Origin: Rhineura floridana
Lineage: Eukaryota > Chordata > Lepidosauria > Squamata > Rhineuridae
DNA length: 64,000 nt
Direction: 5' to 3'
NCBI RefSeq assembly: GCF_030035675.1
Contig: NC_084493.1
Coordinates: forward strand, 20,561,822 to 20,625,821
Shown here: one piece after another, positions 23,701 to 30,913 of the stretch
Numbering within the stretch: position 1 is the first letter of the stretch
Layout: each line of letters opens with the position of its first letter
Translations under genes and position numbers: made by a program
Notes under the pieces: generated by a model
Told to the model about the DNA's origin: nothing
Databases searched by the model: none
What the model saw: only the letters and a program-made list of their open reading frames with translations

Positions 23701-24940
23701 AGACACTGAGATAAACCATAACTAACAGAGTCACCCATCCCTAAGTGCTATTTAGACAATGATGGGGGTGGCAGAGCTAGCAACTCGTGCCCTCTTTGCC
23801 CACCCCCGTGTTCTACTTATGACCATAATGCCTGAACAGGGCTCCAGATATACATGAATCACTTCTTACAATTGAATAACTGTGTGTGAGGGTGGGAATT
23901 ATTTTCTGCTGAATGAAAGAAAAAATGGCATGAATCCATTTGCACTCTTACTGCTACTCTGTGACCAAATGGCCTTTACTTCCCCTTGAATTCCATGGCT
24001 GGGACTCTGTTGACCATCTGGATTATTTGACCGAATTGTTCCTCATTCTCAAGGATCTTTAGTCCAAATGTGCCTTCAGCGTGCCCAGCCTCTATTTTAG
24101 TGCAACATAAGGTGGGCTGATGTGCCTTCCTGGCTATCAACCATCCCAAACTATACAATTGGCAGGTGAGGCTTGTTGGTGGTGGTGCCACTGCTGGGGG
24201 CTGCCCAGTTGGCATTGAGTTGCAACAGGGCTTTTTTTTTTTTTTTTTGGTGGAATGCACTCCCAGGTGAGGTGCGTTTGTCTCCCTCATTACTGAGTTT
24301 CATGAGGAAGTTAAAACATCCCTGCTTACCCAGGCATTGGATGGCTGAAAGATATTGTTCCTGACAACCTTGAAATCACTGGTTGGGGGGATGCTTTTAA
24401 ACTCTTTAGAATGCTTTTAATCTGTTTTCAGTTCTTTTTGTAGAATGCTTTTTAACTGTTTTAGAATGCTTTTAACTTTTTTTTTTTTAAACTACTATTA
24501 TTGATAGATTTGCTGCCCTGGGCTCCTTCAGAAGGATATAAAGTGAATAAATAAATAAATAGTGCAGCAGAAGAAGGTTACTAATGTGAGGATACAGGTG
24601 TAGGTTACAGAGCGGGTGAAATTATGTTCAGATTATAGCCTTTGATTCACCATCCAGCTACATCTCTTTCTGTAATCAAGAACTGCCTGTTTATATTCCT
24701 CTGGAAAGTCACTACATCTTATTTTTTGCTGTTTTGCTGTTGTCAGCAACAGATGTGTGTGTTGGCATTTCTTAACATTGGCTAATACTCTTCCCTCCTC
24801 TCCCTCACTAGACTGTGAAAGATGAGAGGAGTGATGAAGAAGAGGAAGATTCCTTCAGCGATAATGATGAGAAATGTACCAAAAACGGAAGCAAGAATGG
24901 GGGCGAATCAAGCCATCCTCTCCTAAACAACAATAATTAG
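921..24940 (+). CDS. CERS3: Ceramide synthase (CERS3-like), 3' part of the gene
   Basis: This is an ER-membrane N-acyltransferase that joins acyl-CoA to a sphingoid base to make (dihydro)ceramide. Clear coding exons are 1371-1463, 2709-2837, 5854-5960, 8085-8241 and 24812-24940 (stop TAG 24938-24940). A diverged exon at 921-1003 is likely. Reading phases join exactly at each clear junction. The Lag1 motif is present: MIHHF in exon 2709-2837, then [10 protein letters not shown], then HDSADIWLE, which includes the two catalytic histidines. The C-terminal [10 protein letters not shown] matches the acidic DxRSDxE tail of CERS2-4. Residues LEMSFY, LGFD, ADIWLE and LHLYWGY match CERS3 better than CERS2 or CERS4, but the tail ending HPLLNNNN resembles CERS2. 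The homeobox-like and N-terminal exons lie left of the window. Introns are about 0.37, 1.25, 3.0, 2.1 and 16.6 kb, and the second uses a GC donor. The family is certain; the paralogue assignment comes from recalled sequences. Confidence 0.9.
1129..1270. repeat. Foldback repeat with CAGTGGGGCAGT arms
   Basis: Arms reading TGTCAGTGGGGCAGT and GAGCAGTTTTGCTGCTCCACT face each other around a GTTTTAGTC centre. Related copies are at about 2020-2125, 23360-23440 and 48001-48134. It lies in the first visible CERS3 intron. Confidence 0.5.
1464..2708 (+). other. CERS3: CERS3 intron with non-canonical GC-AG ends
   Basis: The exon ends AAAAGGAAG at 1463 and the intron begins GCAAGT, not GTAAGT. The acceptor CCCCAG ends at 2708. 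AG|GCAAGT is the usual consensus of the rare GC-AG class spliced by the major spliceosome. No GT nearby would keep the conserved Lys-Arg-Lys|Asp-Phe junction. Confidence 0.8.
3095..4480 (-). mobile_element. L2/CR1-type LINE fragment, ORF2 C-terminal region
   Basis: On the - strand near 3604-3792 the translation reads [14 protein letters not shown], then a degraded form of LDYCNALYVGLPL and LQPVQNDVT. This is the end of the reverse-transcriptase module shared by L2 and CR1-like LINEs. The frame is broken and surrounding sequence continues the match at DNA level. Old copy in the CERS3 intron. Confidence 0.65.
4666..5431. mobile_element. hAT MITE of the TAGGGATGG family, split by a SINE
   Basis: Ends are TAGGGATGGGTGAGG and CCATCTCTA, with inverted arms rich in AAAAATG-like motifs. 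Flanks GCTGTGAT (4658-4665) and GCTGCGAT (5432-5439) form an 8-bp duplication with one mismatch. A SINE at 4869-5089 sits inside, so the MITE is older than that SINE. Confidence 0.7.
4869..5089 (-). mobile_element. tRNA-derived SINE with BovB-like 3' end
   Basis: On the - strand it has a tRNA-like head (GTTAGAGTGTTGGACTACGA, then a box B-like GGTTTGAATCC) followed by a tail close to TAAGTCGGGATCGACTTGAA. That tail also ends the BovB LINE at 6380-6898. This matches the squamate Sauria-type SINE design. Confidence 0.75.
5534..5707 (-). mobile_element. tRNA-derived SINE (GCCATAGCTCAG type)
   Basis: The tRNA-like head lies at the right end on the - strand, with a body containing the complement of CTGGCAGCTGATTTGAGCC and CTGAGCCAGACGGAGC. 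It belongs to the commonest SINE of the window. Confidence 0.7.
6380..6898 (+). mobile_element. BovB (RTE) LINE 3' end
   Basis: A 5'-truncated copy. An open stretch 6562-6840 encodes the RTE/BovB C-terminus: [56 protein letters not shown]. The 3' end AGGGTCGCCATAAGTCGTAA matches the tails of the SINEs at 4869 and 21840, so this LINE type probably mobilised them. Confidence 0.85.
7308..7395. repeat. Dispersed repeat (TCTTGTAGCACCT...AAGACTAACA)
   Basis: A short copy of a repeat also present at 32625-32720. It has the motifs TTGTAGCACCTYAAAGACTAA and TTTATT. Class not determined. Confidence 0.4.
7547..7680. repeat. Palindromic MITE, family C (CCCAGGATTCTTTGG arms)
   Basis: Opposed arms AGAATCCCAGAAACTA and GCCAGGATTCTTTGGGGG surround AAGGGTGCTGGGAATTG. 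Same family as 10128-10312, 13188-13392, 27736-27898, 27974-28192 and 48393-48589. Confidence 0.5.
8752..8880. repeat. Palindromic MITE, family B (GGCCCTCCAGATGTTG arms)
   Basis: Arms TGGGGAACCTTTGGCCCTCC and GGAGGGCTGAAAGTTCCC face each other. This is one of about fifteen copies in the window; the clearest others are 30452-30583, 40497-40624 and 40930-41064. Confidence 0.65.
9186..9251. repeat. (GGAT)n microsatellite
   Basis: About sixteen perfect GGAT units. Because the unit is not a multiple of three, all six frames stay open, which explains the apparent repetitive open frames on both strands. Confidence 0.95.
9492..9893. mobile_element. Possible hAT-like MITE
   Basis: The right end reads on the - strand CAGGGGTGTAGTCACC, a hAT-like terminus. 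GGATCC lies just inside each end, and the interior holds two similar AGTCTTCTCARTGGCT blocks. The left terminus is poorly defined. Confidence 0.3.
10128..10312. repeat. Palindromic MITE, family C
   Basis: Arms AAGAATCCTGGGAACTGTAG and CTACAGTTCCCAGGATTTTG lie around AAGGGTGCTGGATAGCTC. Terminal sequences GTCACATTTACACCGTACAT and ATGGTGTGGATCGAACC are inverted relatives. Confidence 0.65.
11251..11431 (+). mobile_element. tRNA-derived SINE (GCCATAGCTCAG type), followed by a Harbinger MITE
   Basis: Contains TATAGCTCAGTAGCAGAGC, the B-box region GGTTCAGTCCCTGGC and the body GACAATATGGAGCTAGATAG. The end lies just before the Harbinger-type insertion at 11452. Confidence 0.65.
11452..11956. mobile_element. 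Harbinger-type MITE with TTA duplication, CpG-rich
   Basis: The ends GGGCTCGTCCAAA and TTTGGACGAGCCC are perfect 13-bp inverted repeats flanked by TTA (11449-11451 and 11957-11959), the PIF/Harbinger hallmark. The interior encodes no transposase. It has more CpG dinucleotides (for example GCGATATGATCGC) than neighbouring intron DNA, consistent with a recent copy. Confidence 0.82.
11999..12127 (+). mobile_element. SINE fragment (body of the GCCATAGCTCAG type)
   Basis: It lacks the tRNA head. It retains TTTGGCATCTCCTGGAAGGA and GTGTAGACAGTACTGAGCTA. Confidence 0.6.
12130..13180. other. CERS3 last intron, no recognised feature
   Basis: AT-rich intron sequence with a short (CA)n/T-run at about 12757-12781. 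I see no exon, RNA gene or clear repeat. Confidence 0.5.
13188..13392. repeat. Palindromic MITE, family C
   Basis: Near-symmetrical arms GGCTTCCCCCAAAGAATCC and GGATTCTTTGGGGGAAGCC lie around a centre holding AGCACCCTTAACAAAC. One of the best preserved family C copies. Confidence 0.7.
14398..14530 (+). repeat. Dispersed repeat (GGCCCATCTAGTCCTGCATC type)
   Basis: Contains GCTGGATCAGGCCAAAGGCC and CTGTTCTCACAGTGGTCAAC. Related copies at 15590-15740, 15748-15938 plus 16774-16800, 61772-61920 and 62540-62660. Class not determined. Confidence 0.5.
14549..14731 (+). mobile_element. tRNA-derived SINE (GCCATAGCTCAG type)
   Basis: Head CCATAGCTCAGAGGTAGAGC, B-box region AGGTTCTGTCTG (degenerate), body AGACAATACTGAGCTAGATG. 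Confidence 0.7.
14733..15498 (+). mobile_element. tRNA-derived SINE split by a solo LTR
   Basis: The SINE runs 14733-14760 (CCATAGCTCAGTGACAGAGC) and resumes at 15330 (CTGCTTTGCATGCAGAAGGT), with body to about 15498. The 569-bp insert is the LTR fossil described separately, which is therefore younger than the SINE. Confidence 0.75.
14761..15329 (-). mobile_element. Solo LTR fossil (endogenous retrovirus-like), within a SINE
   Basis: On the - strand it starts TGGAATCT and ends CCCCATCA (TG...CA). It carries AATAAAGG ahead of a U5-like stretch. The flanks CATCTC and CATCAC resemble a 6-bp target duplication. No internal coding region accompanies it, so it is a recombined solo LTR. Retroviral class not determined; moderately old. 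Confidence 0.6.
15939..16759 (-). mobile_element. 5'-truncated LINE (class uncertain) with 14-bp TSD
   Basis: It is flanked by exact copies of TGGAGGCAGAGCAT (15925-15938 and 16760-16773) inside another dispersed repeat. On the - strand it encodes a LINE-like C-terminal region: [54 protein letters not shown], then a stop. The 3' end carries a TTA/ATG simple repeat rather than poly(A). I could not assign the clade. Confidence 0.72.
16976..17407. mobile_element. hAT MITE of the TAGGGATGG family
   Basis: Ends TAGGGATGGAAAG and CACCCATCTCTA. Approximate 8-bp flanks CCTCTTAC and TCCCTTAC match at six of eight positions. Internal arms contain repeated CATTTTTG motifs. Related to 4666-5431. Confidence 0.6.
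17610..17708. repeat. Palindromic MITE, family B, partial
   Basis: CCCTCCAGATGTTGTGGACT and ACTCCCATCAGCCCCAGCC are present with an inverted GATGATGGGAGTTGTC arm. It runs straight into the (AAT)n tract. Confidence 0.5.
17727..17811. repeat. (AAT)n / (AATAGT)n microsatellite
   Basis: Interrupted AAT repeat following a MITE. It produces spurious poly-Asn and poly-Ile frames. Confidence 0.95.
18925..19021. repeat. Family C MITE piece
   Basis: GGGAACTATAGTTTGTTAAG and TTCTCAGGATTCTTTGGAGG are recognisable. The copy is interrupted at its right by the family A element at 19022. Confidence 0.5.
19022..19137. mobile_element. Palindromic hAT MITE (family A) with perfect TSD
   Basis: From CAGAGCTTGGAAAAGTTAC to GTAACTTTTCCAAACTCTG, flanked by TTTAAATG on both sides (19014-19021 and 19138-19145). 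Confidence 0.88.
19153..19307 (-). mobile_element. SINE fragment, degraded
   Basis: CAGCTCATCTAGCCCAGTCT and GCCAGGGATTGAAACTGACT are the reversed body and B-box of the GCCATAGCTCAG-type SINE. Poorly conserved. Confidence 0.45.
19764..19890. mobile_element. Palindromic hAT MITE (family A) with perfect TSD
   Basis: CAGAGCTTGGAAAAGTTAC to GTAACTTTTCCAAGCCCTG, flanked by CTCCTAGT (19756-19763 and 19891-19898). The left arm carries extra TTTTTAATGTTTAA units, so it is longer than the other copies. Confidence 0.87.
20190..20990. other. CERS3 last intron, no recognised feature
   Basis: Unremarkable intron sequence. I found no exon with conserved coding sense and no clear repeat. Confidence 0.45.
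21040..21800 (-). repeat. Possible LTR-type repeat fossil, unassigned
   Basis: Higher GC than its surroundings, with open frames on both strands that look compositional (Ser/Pro-rich on +, Glu-rich on -). On the - strand it resembles LTR-adjacent reptile repeats by composition only. Ends not defined. Confidence 0.22.
21840..22005 (+). mobile_element. tRNA-derived SINE with BovB-like 3' end
   Basis: Head AAGGTGCTGGACTACGACCT, box B GGTTCGAATCCC, then AGCTCACTGGGTGACCTTGG, and tail AGGGTCACCATAAGTCAGAA with TTGACTTGAGGCAGTA. Confidence 0.8.
23360..23743. repeat. Foldback piece followed by a TAGGGATGG-family MITE piece
   Basis: CTCCATGTCAGTGGGGCAGT near 23370 is an arm of the repeat seen at 48001. 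From about 23500 the AAAATGTGTATATTAGGCAA motifs and the end CACCCATCCCTA (to 23743) mark a TAGGGATGG-family copy. Confidence 0.45.
24240..24565 (+). mobile_element. L2/CR1-type LINE 3' end
   Basis: The translation includes [17 protein letters not shown] followed by RKLKHPCL, the typical ORF2 C-terminus of this LINE group. It ends GGATATAAAGTGAATAAATA, like L2-type tails. Preceded by a poly(T) run at 24229-24249. Confidence 0.65.
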
Positions 24941-25390
24941 TGTGTAGCCAGAACCATCTCCCTGCAGTGTTGCTTTCTGTGCCCATAACCCATCCTACAG
25001 CAGAGAGCTTAGCATCAACATCTTAACTGGAGTCCATGATTGATTTTATTATTGGTCATTCAAGCTGGAAGAGAGCCCAGTTTTTAAAAAGAGCAAAAAT
25101 ACTTAACTCGACCAGATGTGTTTAACGGCCCACTTTCTAACCCACTGTGTATGGGCGCATGGCGAATGTGACCTTTTCAGCTCGGGATGCTCAAGGATTT
25201 CCAAACGGCCTTGGAACATCAGTGTTTCAAACTGAGTTGCACAACCATTTAAAATTCTATAAGAATTATGCAGTTTTGCCGAGTCTCTAACAATATTTAT
25301 TATGACTTCAGAAGTGTGGAGATAGTGCAAAAGCTGGTGAGGAGCTAAATGGTTTTACGTGAAGAAAATTCATGAAACTAGAATTATTTT

Positions 25391-25396
25391 AATAAA
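25391..25396 (+). terminator. CERS3: Poly(A) signal of CERS3
   Basis: AATAAA lies 451 bases after the CERS3 stop, in unique-looking 3' UTR sequence. It is the first canonical signal after the stop. Confidence 0.7.
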
Positions 25397-25550
25397 GCAT
25401 TAATCATCCTTGTTGGACTTCAAGTCTTTATCAGTGAGCTACTTATCTGAGGACTGAATTTAATCCCCTTTTGGCTGTTGTGCTGTGTGTAGTTGTGTTG
25501 CTTAATTTCGTTTAAAAGCAGCACCACAGCAGCAGAGAGTAACAGCAGAT

Positions 25551-25909
25551 GTTGAAATGCAAGTGTGCCAGCGTGTGCATGCGTTTGCCTAAGAAAGCAG
25601 GCTTTTACCCTGCTTCAGCATCACTGAGACTGGAGACTTAGTAAAATAAGAAAAGCTACTTTATTTATAGAAATACATAGTAGATAGAAAAGGCAAACCT
25701 AGTTCTAACTAACTAGCTAAGTTGGAGGCATAACTCCCAGGGGTAGGAGTCAGCCCCATGCTCCGAGAGAGAGCAGAGACAAAGGGAGTCTCCTCTCTCC
25801 TGGTCAGCCGGAGGACAAAGGAGTGGAAAGGGCGGAAGGAGGAGGGGCAGGTAAGCTTCCCTAAAGGTGTCACAGTCTAGCGACAGAAGGAAGTCAGTCA
25901 GAGCATCAC
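25551..25909 (-). mobile_element. Solo LTR fossil, approximate ends
   Basis: On the - strand it begins TGTGATGCTCTGACTGAC, contains AATAAAGTAGC followed by TTTTCTTATTTTACTAAG, and ends near TTTCAACA. It shares the AATAAAGTAG-TTCTTATTTTA block with the 53.6-kb element, so both look like the same LTR family. No internal region is seen. Ends tentative. Confidence 0.45.
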
Positions 25910-26212
25910 AGGTAAAAGGTAAACAAGCCTATCCATCTGGAGGACCCTAGCTCTATCTTCCTTCTGGAGCACAAACAAAAGAACAAAACGGGAGTTGCTC
26001 TTGCCCCACTTCCAACATTGGCAAGAATGACCTTAGGAAGAGGCAACATAGACCCGAATCCATCAAGGTTATCCACAATATTTTTCTCCAGAATGAGCTG
26101 CTCATGTGTTTGGTACTTTATGGTTGTAGCACAAGACTCTGTGGGCTCTCTAGGAGAGCGCAATGGCCAGTCTGTGCATGGACAGCCAGTCTGGAGCCTG
26201 CAAACATGGGGT

Positions 26213-26366
26213 GCACCCTCAGGCCATTGGTCCATCCAGTTCAGGACTGGCGACAGGCAGAGGGACTCCAAGGTTTCAGATAGGGGTCTCCCCCAGCCCT
26301 ACTTGGAGTTGCCAGGAAGTGAACCTGCATGCAAAGGAGGCGCTCTACCACTGAGCTATGGCCCTG
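26213..26366 (-). mobile_element. SINE fragment (GCCATAGCTCAG type)
   Basis: CAGGCCATTGGTCCATCCAG at the left and ACCACTGAGCTATGGCCC at the right are the reversed body and tRNA head. Confidence 0.65.
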
Positions 26367-26367
26367 G

Positions 26368-26840
26368 GAACACAGGAAGTTGCCTTATACGGAATCAGTC
26401 CATTGGTCCAGCTAGCTCAGTATTGACTGGCAGCAGCTCTCCTTAGTTGGAGACAGAAGAGATTGCTAGCCTTACCTGGAGATGCCAGGGATTGAACCCA
26501 GGGCTGTGGAGTCGGAGTCGGAAGCAATTTTGGGTGGAGTCGGGGTCGGTAGAAATGTACTGACTCCGACTTCAAAATAAAATTAATATTTTAATATTAA
26601 TATTAATTTATTAATATTAATACATTAATATACATTTGCCATTTATGAAGGAGTCAGAGTCAGAGTCAGACAGTAGAAAAATTAATATACATTTGCCATT
26701 TATGAAGGAGTCGGAGTCGGACAGTAGAAAAATAGAGGAGTCGGAGTCGAAGGTTTGACATACCGACTCCACAGCCCTGGTTGAACCTGTGACCTTCTGC
26801 ATCCAAGGCAGATGCTCAGCCACTGAACTACGGCCCTTCC
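26368..26840 (-). mobile_element. SINE split by a hAT element
   Basis: Left part 26368-26498 (GAACACAGGAAGTTGCCTTA to CAGGGATTGAACC), right part 26780-26840 (TTGAACCTGTGACCTTCTGC, CACTGAACTACGGCCC). The GTTGAACC sequence is duplicated around the insert. Confidence 0.75.
26499..26779. mobile_element. hAT non-autonomous element (CAGGGCTGTGGAGTCGG family)
   Basis: Terminal inverted repeats CAGGGCTGTGGAGTCGG and CCGACTCCACAGCCCTG are perfect over 17 bp. Flanks ATTGAACC (26491-26498) and GTTGAACC (26780-26787) match at seven of eight positions. The interior has a tandem duplication of ATACATTTGCCATTTATGAA. Inserted in a SINE. Confidence 0.9.
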
Positions 26841-26844
26841 TCTA

Positions 26845-26984
26845 TGCAGCAAGAGACTAGCAGCAACTCTGCAGGGTTTCAGGCAGGGAGTCTCTCCCAA
26901 TCCTACCTGGAGGTGCTGAGGATTAAACCTGCAAACTTCTGCATCCAAGGCAGATGCTCAGCCACTGAACTATGGCCCTTCTCT
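26845..26984 (-). mobile_element. SINE fragment (GCCATAGCTCAG type)
   Basis: GGCAGGGAGTCTCTCCCAAT and GCCACTGAACTATGGCCC mark the reversed body and head. Confidence 0.6.
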
Positions 26985-27403
26985 GCCCTAGAAGATGCTC
27001 TAAATAATGGTAAATATGGTGGCTCACCACATGGCACACGTAGCTGAGAATTCCTGGTCCTTTTAGCCCAGGTGGTTTCTGACAGCTTGGTATGTGCAGC
27101 CCTTGAAACAATCCACTGTCCTTCTCTCTTTTGAGGTAGGAGGAAATGAGCAAGATTCTTGTTGGGCTTCAAACAGCCTTGTGCAAATACTGGGTGGCAA
27201 CAAACCCATGAGCAGCTCATTCTGGAGATAAAGGGTACGGAGAGCCTTGGTGGATCATATACTGCCTTCAGGCCATCTCTGCCAAGCAGGAATTCCATGT
27301 AATTTTCAGGAAAGCAACTCACTCAGTGAAGGTTTGAAGCCCAACAGGAGAGTTCTAGTTTCTTTATGCCAGGTGTGGAGAGAATTCTAGTTTCTTTATG
27401 CCA

Positions 27404-27513
27404 GGTGTTGCCGAACTACAACTCCTGCCATCCCCAGCCATTGGCCATGCTTGCTGGGACTGATGGGAATTGCAGTCCAGCAGCATCTGCAGGCCAAAGG
27501 TCCCCTACACCTG
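27404..27513. repeat. Palindromic MITE, family B
   Basis: GAACTACAACTCCTGCCATC and GATGGGAATTGCAGTCCAGC arms, ending in AAGGTCCCCTACACCTG. Confidence 0.6.
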
Positions 27514-27735
27514 CTTTATGCTTTTATGTCCTTGTATTGTTGTAAGTCTCCTGTGGAATGTCCTCCTCCCTAGCTGGAAATCTATCCTCCAAGAAACCAG
27601 GTAACAACTCTGGAACCCGTTGGCATCTGTGCTTCAGATTTGTCTGTTGAATTCCTGGTAGAGGAAAAGTTACCATGTTTGGGACTTTTTAAGCTTAGAA
27701 AAAAATTGAATAACAGCGGGGCACAATAGAGGTAT

Positions 27736-28192
27736 CGTCACATCCATCCCATATATTTAAACCCACCCCCTTGAATCCTAGGAACTGTAGTTTACCCATA
27801 AGAGAGCTATAATTTCCAGCACCCTTAACAAACTACATCTCCAAGGATTCTTGGGGGGAATCCATGTGCTTTAAATCCATGGTATGGATGTGACCGTATA
27901 AAATTATGGACAAAGTGGAGAAAATAAGAGACCAAACAACATAAAAAAAAATCCTAAACCATACCAGAAATAATGGTCACACCCACACCATACATTTCAA
28001 AGTCTCTTATACCACTTTAACAGCCATGGCTTCCTCCCAAAGAATCCTGGGAACTGTTGTGCATTAAGGATTTTTAAGAACTCACAGGACCCTTCACAAA
28101 CGACAGTTCCCAGGATTCTTTGGGGCAGAAGCTGTGACTGTTAAAGTGGTCTAAGAGTGCTTGAAATGTATGGTGCAGATGTGGCCAATGAT
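27736..28192. repeat. Two palindromic MITEs, family C
   Basis: Copies at 27736-27898 and 27974-28192. Each has GTCACAYCCAYMCCATA ends and opposed AAGAATCCTGGGAACTG or CCAAGGATTCTTGGGGGG arms. Confidence 0.65.
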
Positions 28193-28824
28193 TCTGAGGG
28201 CGTGCTGGCTAGGGGCTGATAGGAGTGGTAGTCCAAAACATCTAGAGGGCACTCTGGTTTGGGAAGGCTGATGTACATGAACATTCTTGGCTTTGTTCTG
28301 ATTACTTTATTTGCCCATTTGAACTGCACAACATTAGTAAAACTGCCCTCTTTGGAATCCCAGATTCTAGTCTAGCCCCCTCTTTGTATATGCCACGTCA
28401 TATGTCTCATATATCAATCGCACAAGGATCAAATATGGTCCAGGGTGGATGTTTGTGTAGGTGTGCATAACTGTATGTATAGTTTGCAGTACCAAAGACT
28501 TGTTATATATGTATGTGTGCCCAGGATGTTGCTACTTTGCTCTGCTTAGACAAAGATTCACATTACTGGGGCTAGCCTTACTGTTGGACCGTCTTAGGTG
28601 GCTACCTAGGACAGCACTTGATGGAAGGAACTTTCCTTTCTCAGCACTGACTTGCTGCATGCAATTCTGCTGCCAATTATCAGCCGGAAGTGAAGGAAGG
28701 GCAGAAAGGAACAAGGTCAGTTAACAGCCTTGAGCTCAGGTGGGCAAGGGTTGCCTTGTGGATCTGGGCTGCGTCTGAGACCAGATGAATAGCAGCAGCT
28801 TTTAGGACCTGTTGCCAGTTGCGG

Positions 28825-29015
28825 AGGGGCCGTAGCTCAGTGTTAGAGCATCTGTTTTGCATGTAGAAGGTCCCCGGTTCAATCCCCAGGATCCCTGGGT
28901 AGGGCTGGAGAAAGTCTCCTGCCTGAGACCCTGCAAAGCAGCTGCTAGTCAGGGTAGACAATTCTGAGCAAGGTGGATCAGTGGTCTGATGCAGTGTCAG
29001 GCAGCTTCCTATGAA
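28825..29015 (+). mobile_element. tRNA-derived SINE (GCCATAGCTCAG type)
   Basis: CCGTAGCTCAGTGTTAGAGC head, GGTTCAATCCCCAGG B-box region, body AGACAATTCTGAGCAAGGTG and end AGGCAGCTTCCTATG. Confidence 0.75.
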
Positions 29016-29389
29016 GAGAAGGAGTGAACCAGAGAGCCAAAGGTGCCTGGTGCTATTGTAGAAATGGGTGGGCGTGAAAGAAGACCCAGTCAGGGCCTGG
29101 CAAGACCATTTGTCCAAATGAGATCTGTGAGGAGAACAGGGTAGCCAAGGAAGCTAGAAACCAGAGTAGATATGTGTGTGTTGGAGAGAGTTGTTATTCA
29201 TTTAAGACTTCAGTTTATAGAACACAAGAAAAAGGTGAAATCCAAACTCAGGTTGTTATCCTCACGGTTCCAGTAGAGAGACCAGTTTTTCAATAAACTT
29301 ATTTAAAAATGTGTATGTTTCGTCTAATCTTCTCAGTGTTGGTTTCATTATAATGGTGATAATGGCTGCTTTATCTCGATATTTGATTC

Positions 29390-29800
29390 CATTTCTGAAT
29401 TGCTCCCCATAAAATATCTCAAAGCGATTTCACAGGAAATGCATCAACAATTAAAAACAATTCCATGTGTGAAATCAGTTTCAAATCCAGTTATAAATAC
29501 AGGCTGGGATAAAGATCTCCACTTAAAAGGCTTGCTGAAAACGGAAGACCTTCAACAGGAGCCAGAAAGACAACAGAGCTGGCGTCTTTCTCATGTGTAA
29601 TGAGAAGGCATTCCAAAGGGCTGGTGCCACTACACTAAAAGCCCAATTCCTATATTGTACAGAATGGAGCTGCTGATGGTACCTGCAGGAGGCCCTCCCC
29701 TACCAAACAAAGTGACTGGGTGGGTGTATAATGCGGGAGATGGACTTTTAGGTATCTTGGTCCCAACAGCTGTATAGAGCTTCATTCAGTCATTCAATAT
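29390..29800 (-). mobile_element. L2/CR1-type LINE 3' region, degraded
   Basis: The order of motifs (CTCAAAGCGATTTCACAGG at the left, GGCATTCCAAAGGGCTGGTG and TTTTAGGTATCTTGGTCCC further right) matches the reversed 3' region seen in other LINE pieces here. No open frame. Confidence 0.4.
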
Positions 29801-29827
29801 ATTTATATACTGCATAATACTTAAGGG

Positions 29828-30009
29828 CATGGCCATAGCTCAGTGGCAGAGTTTCTGCTTTGCATGCAGAAGGCCTCCAGTAAAATCCCCAGCATCTCCA
29901 GGGAGAGCTGAGATCTCCCAGTATGAATCCTGAAGAGCCACTGCCTGTCATTGTAGACAGAGCTAGATTGACCAATGGTCTGACTCAGTATAAGGCAACT
30001 TCCTATGAA
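29828..30009 (+). mobile_element. tRNA-derived SINE (GCCATAGCTCAG type)
   Basis: GGCCATAGCTCAGTGGCAGA head, CTGCTTTGCATGCAGAAGG, and end GACTCAGTATAAGGCAACTT. Confidence 0.78.
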
Positions 30010-30045
30010 GTTGGGTTCTTTGTTTTTGATTGCCAGTGGATATAG

Positions 30046-30237
30046 GAAGGGCCATAGCTCAATGGCAGAACACTTGATTTGCATGCAGAAGATCCCAGGT
30101 TCAACCCTGGCATCTCCAGGCAGGGCTGGGAAATATTCCCTGCCTAAAAGCCCTGGAGAGCCACTGCCAGTCATTGTAGACATTACTGAGCTAAATGGAC
30201 CAATGGTTTGACTCACTATAAGGCAGCTATGTTCTTA
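30046..30237 (+). mobile_element. tRNA-derived SINE (GCCATAGCTCAG type)
   Basis: GGGCCATAGCTCAATGGCAG head, GGTTCAACCCTGGCATCTCC, and body ACATTACTGAGCTAAATGGA. It lies only 37 bases from the previous SINE, in the same direction. Confidence 0.78.
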
Positions 30238-30451
30238 CGCTCCTAAGATAGTCTCTGCACAATTTACAAAAAAACCCAAATACAATATGAATACAATGTA
30301 TAACCAACAATGAAACTGAGAAAGTACCATTTAATATAATACAATGCAATAAAACAATGCAATGTCAAACAACAACAACACAGCAGCACATTCTGAAACA
30401 TCTTTAGCATCAGGGACCTCTGACTCTTTATTCCAGTGCTTTAGTTCAAAT

Positions 30452-30583
30452 GTGGGGAACCTTTGGCCCTCCAGATGTTGCTAGACTACACCTCCCATCA
30501 TCCCTGGTCATTGGCCATGCTTGCTGGGGCCGATGGCAGTCACAGTCCAGCAACATATGGAGAGCCAAAGGTTCCCCACACCT
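30452..30583. repeat. Palindromic MITE, family B
   Basis: TGTGGGGAACCTTTGGCCCT and AGCCAAAGGTTCCCCACACC are nearly perfect inverted ends. Confidence 0.75.
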
Positions 30584-30913
30584 TCTTTAGTTGATGCTCA
30601 TGCTATGCTGAAACCTGTCGTCCAATCTCATGGAAGTTTACTTCCCCTATGAAAGTAGAGTCATGGACTTTTGCTCTCCTTTTTGGTAATTTTAAAATGC
30701 AGTCCCTTGTCTTATTAATTGATGGAGAATTGTTTTAAAAGCATACACAGAGAGAAGGGGGTTTTTTTGCACAGCACAAATTGGTGACTCCCTCCTTCAA
30801 GCATTTGTAACTGCACATAAGAAGGTGGGAACTCATCTTTCAAGTTCTTATGGACTGTATTTACCAGATCCAGCATAATTGTGAAGCATGTTATATGCTT
30901 AATGAATAATGCG

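Noticed and set aside
29828-29900. tRNA-like heads with good A and B boxes at many positions
   Set aside because: They are always followed by the same roughly 110-base SINE body and lack a clean cloverleaf and terminator, so they are SINE heads and not tRNA genes.
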